Below, in pieces: positions 62,802-64,000 of a DNA stretch of 64,000 nt. Within the stretch, counting starts at the first letter, position 1, and the number at the start of each line of letters is the position of its first letter. The DNA is taken from NCBI RefSeq assembly GCF_016019955.1, contig NZ_JAECRZ010000011.1:60995-124994 (forward strand). Reading direction: 5' to 3'. Below the pieces are notes generated by a model, which searched no databases, had not been told where the DNA came from, and worked only from the letters and a program-made list of their open reading frames with translations. Source of the DNA: Thiosulfatihalobacter marinus (GTDB lineage: Bacteria; Pseudomonadota; Alphaproteobacteria; Rhodobacterales; Rhodobacteraceae). Both the position numbers and the translations under genes were made by a program.

Positions 62802-63922
62802 TAACAGACTCTCTGGTCTGTGATCTTCTCTAAAGCTTTGAATGGTAAGGCTATTTGTGGGGTTCTAGGTCCTTCAAATCGGTCATATTGGATGCGGTCT
62901 GCGAAGGCCAGTTTGAGCACCGTGCGGCGCAGGGCTGAATGGCCTGTTTCCCATATTTTCCAAGGGCTTGCGAGGAACGTGAGCACGGGTTCTAGTTTTT
63001 CCTCATAGGTTCCTTTTGGTTCGGCCTGATGGGTTAGTTGTTCACCCAGAATGATCTTCTGTTTTTCCAGCGCGCCGATCTTGGTTTCATAGGTGCCGAT
63101 GACGGTGACATTTGTTGATTCCATGATACGCGACAGCAGAGTTTCGATCTGCTTGTCGAGTTCCTTGAGTTGGTGCTGACCGGTTTTGATAGCCTCTTGC
63201 GCCTGTGCACGGCGTTGGTCCCATGCATGACGGAACATTGCTTTTGCCAGCGCCACAAGCTGTTTGGACGGTTGAAGGGTTTTGATCATCGTGCCGACAT
63301 CGCCCTCGATCTTTTCACGAGCGATGGATTTGCCATAGCTGGCACAGCCCTTGGTCTGGCAGAGATAATAGGCGTAGGACTTGCTACGACCGGTGCTGTA
63401 GGACGACCGAAAGGGCGTACCGCAATCGGCACAGCAGACAAAGCCACGCAAGGCGAAATCGTTTCCGATATTCTTGCGCACGGGGGCCTTGGCGATGCCG
63501 CGCAGGCGCTCCTGCACTTTCTCGAAGGTCTCAACGGAGATCAGCGCGTCGTGATGTCCTTTGAGCCAATCGATGCCGTAGTTTTCTGAGCAGATGTATC
63601 CGGTGTAAAGCGGATTGGTGAGAATATCTTTCACGCGCTGGCGGGTGATTTCACCCTTTTTGTTGCGTGGGAAGTCCGGGAATGTTTCGAAGAACCGCTG
63701 GATTTCCGCCTGTGTTTCGAACCGGCCCATGGCATAGCCCTCAAAGGCATCGCGCACGATGGACGCCAGGGGTTCATCCGGGAAGATCATCTTTCCGCGC
63801 CCCTTTACGGTCTGGTATTTGTATCCGACGGGCGCATTGTGAATCCAAAAGCCCGACTGCATGCGGGCCTTCATCTTTTGTGACACTTGCCGCCCATTCT
63901 GTTCGCGCTCCAACTGACCCTT
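62802..63922 (-). pseudogene. Large serine recombinase, 5' end missing; 3' end open into tRNA/lipB
   Basis: About 370 codons remain. They contain the Recombinase domain ([34 protein letters not shown]), a zinc-ribbon with two Cys pairs (CCADCGTPF...[13 protein letters not shown]), a coiled coil (~residues 230-285) and a C-terminal [20 protein letters not shown] segment typical of site-specific integrases. The N-terminal resolvase domain with the catalytic Ser is absent: the frame breaks just before GQLEREQN, where a putative IS end begins at 63924. No stop occurs before the antisense tRNA-Leu, and the frame continues into lipB. It sits against the tRNA 3' end, as expected for an integrase of an island inserted there. 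Confidence 0.85.
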
Positions 63923-63923
63923 G

Positions 63924-64000
63924 TGAAGTGGTCCCGGTTTTTCGGACAGCTCAGCGGCTGATCTAAGGTGTATCCGGGTTGGTTTTCATGCCGCCAATTT
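63924..64000 (-). mobile_element. Terminal part of an IS3-type insertion sequence (runs off window)
   Basis: Sequence beginning TGAAGTGGTCCCGG abruptly replaces the recombinase 5' half. On the minus strand the frame ending KLAA-stop (63986-64000) could be the transposase C-terminus. Assignment to IS3 rests on the TG-start, G-rich terminal pattern and this short tail. The other end is outside the window, so a target duplication cannot be checked. Confidence 0.5.

Noticed and set aside
61892..63913. A single 673-residue recombinase-LipB fusion protein
   Set aside because: The middle part is a translation of antisense tRNA-Leu, lipB has its own ATG with GGAGG, and the recombinase lacks its catalytic domain. 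Kept as a finding about the junction only.

Overview
The window reads as a chromosomal stretch of a high-GC alphaproteobacterium of the Rhodobacteraceae (Roseobacter-type). This rests on the gene repertoire: urtABCDE plus a urease operon, bioMNY with an acyl-CoA ligase and thiolase, an MbfA-type iron exporter, aa3 oxidase with a small soluble cytochrome c, a DUF1127 protein and an FnrL-type box. A short interspersed repeat (TATTT..GGCCAAAAGAAG type) also points this way. Genus cannot be fixed from the sequence.

Layout. 1-8170 (minus) is a catabolic/uptake operon: M20 metallohydrolase, peptide-type ABC transporter (binding protein, two permeases, fused double ATPase), aldehyde dehydrogenase and an SDR cut by the window edge. 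A divergent PAS-LuxR regulator (8321-8860) faces it across a perfect palindrome. 8845-10984 holds a small unknown gene and a Na/Pi cotransporter-like protein. 11023-17091 (minus) is the urea ABC transporter urtABCDE; 17700-19550 is ilvD. 19656-24227 (minus) is a biotin module: BioMNY transporter followed by an AMP ligase and an unusual thiolase. 24368-27507 is a TRAP transporter. 27627-33433 (minus) is the urease operon ureD-A-(small membrane protein)-B-C-(DUF1127)-E-F-G.

33779-41555 is mixed, mostly plus strand: rpe, SH3 protein, 2-hydroxyacid dehydrogenase, ThpR-like ligase, gamma-glutamyltransferase, FAD-linked oxidase, SDR, DUF1801. 41580-43231 is panCB. 43425-46744 is a dimethylglycine/sarcosine dehydrogenase-like enzyme with a coupled membrane protein. 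46810-51789 contains an EF-hand protein, an AhpD-like protein, a DUF938 methyltransferase coupled to a FAD amine oxidase, a LysR regulator, an atypical SDR and a VOC protein. 52149-56794 is a BMP-type (nucleoside-like) ABC transporter. 57076-58807 is mbfA with a divergent TetR regulator. 58814-61779 is DUF2244, ctaD and cytochrome c. 61892-62554 is lipB.

The right edge is the start of a mobile island. A serine recombinase lies next to the 3' end of tRNA-Leu(GAG), its frame stays open through the antisense tRNA into lipB, and its 5' end is cut by what looks like an IS3-type element running out of the window.

Functional themes: urea capture and hydrolysis (urt + ure) about 10 kb apart; biotin uptake possibly tied to a CoA-dependent precursor route; oxygen-linked control of ctaD; and repeated use of hairpins immediately after binding-protein genes in transport operons. 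Most genes are recognisable families. The least explained items are the ligase/thiolase pair, the two small urease-operon proteins, the 11-bp phased repeats and the recombinase/tRNA/lipB junction.
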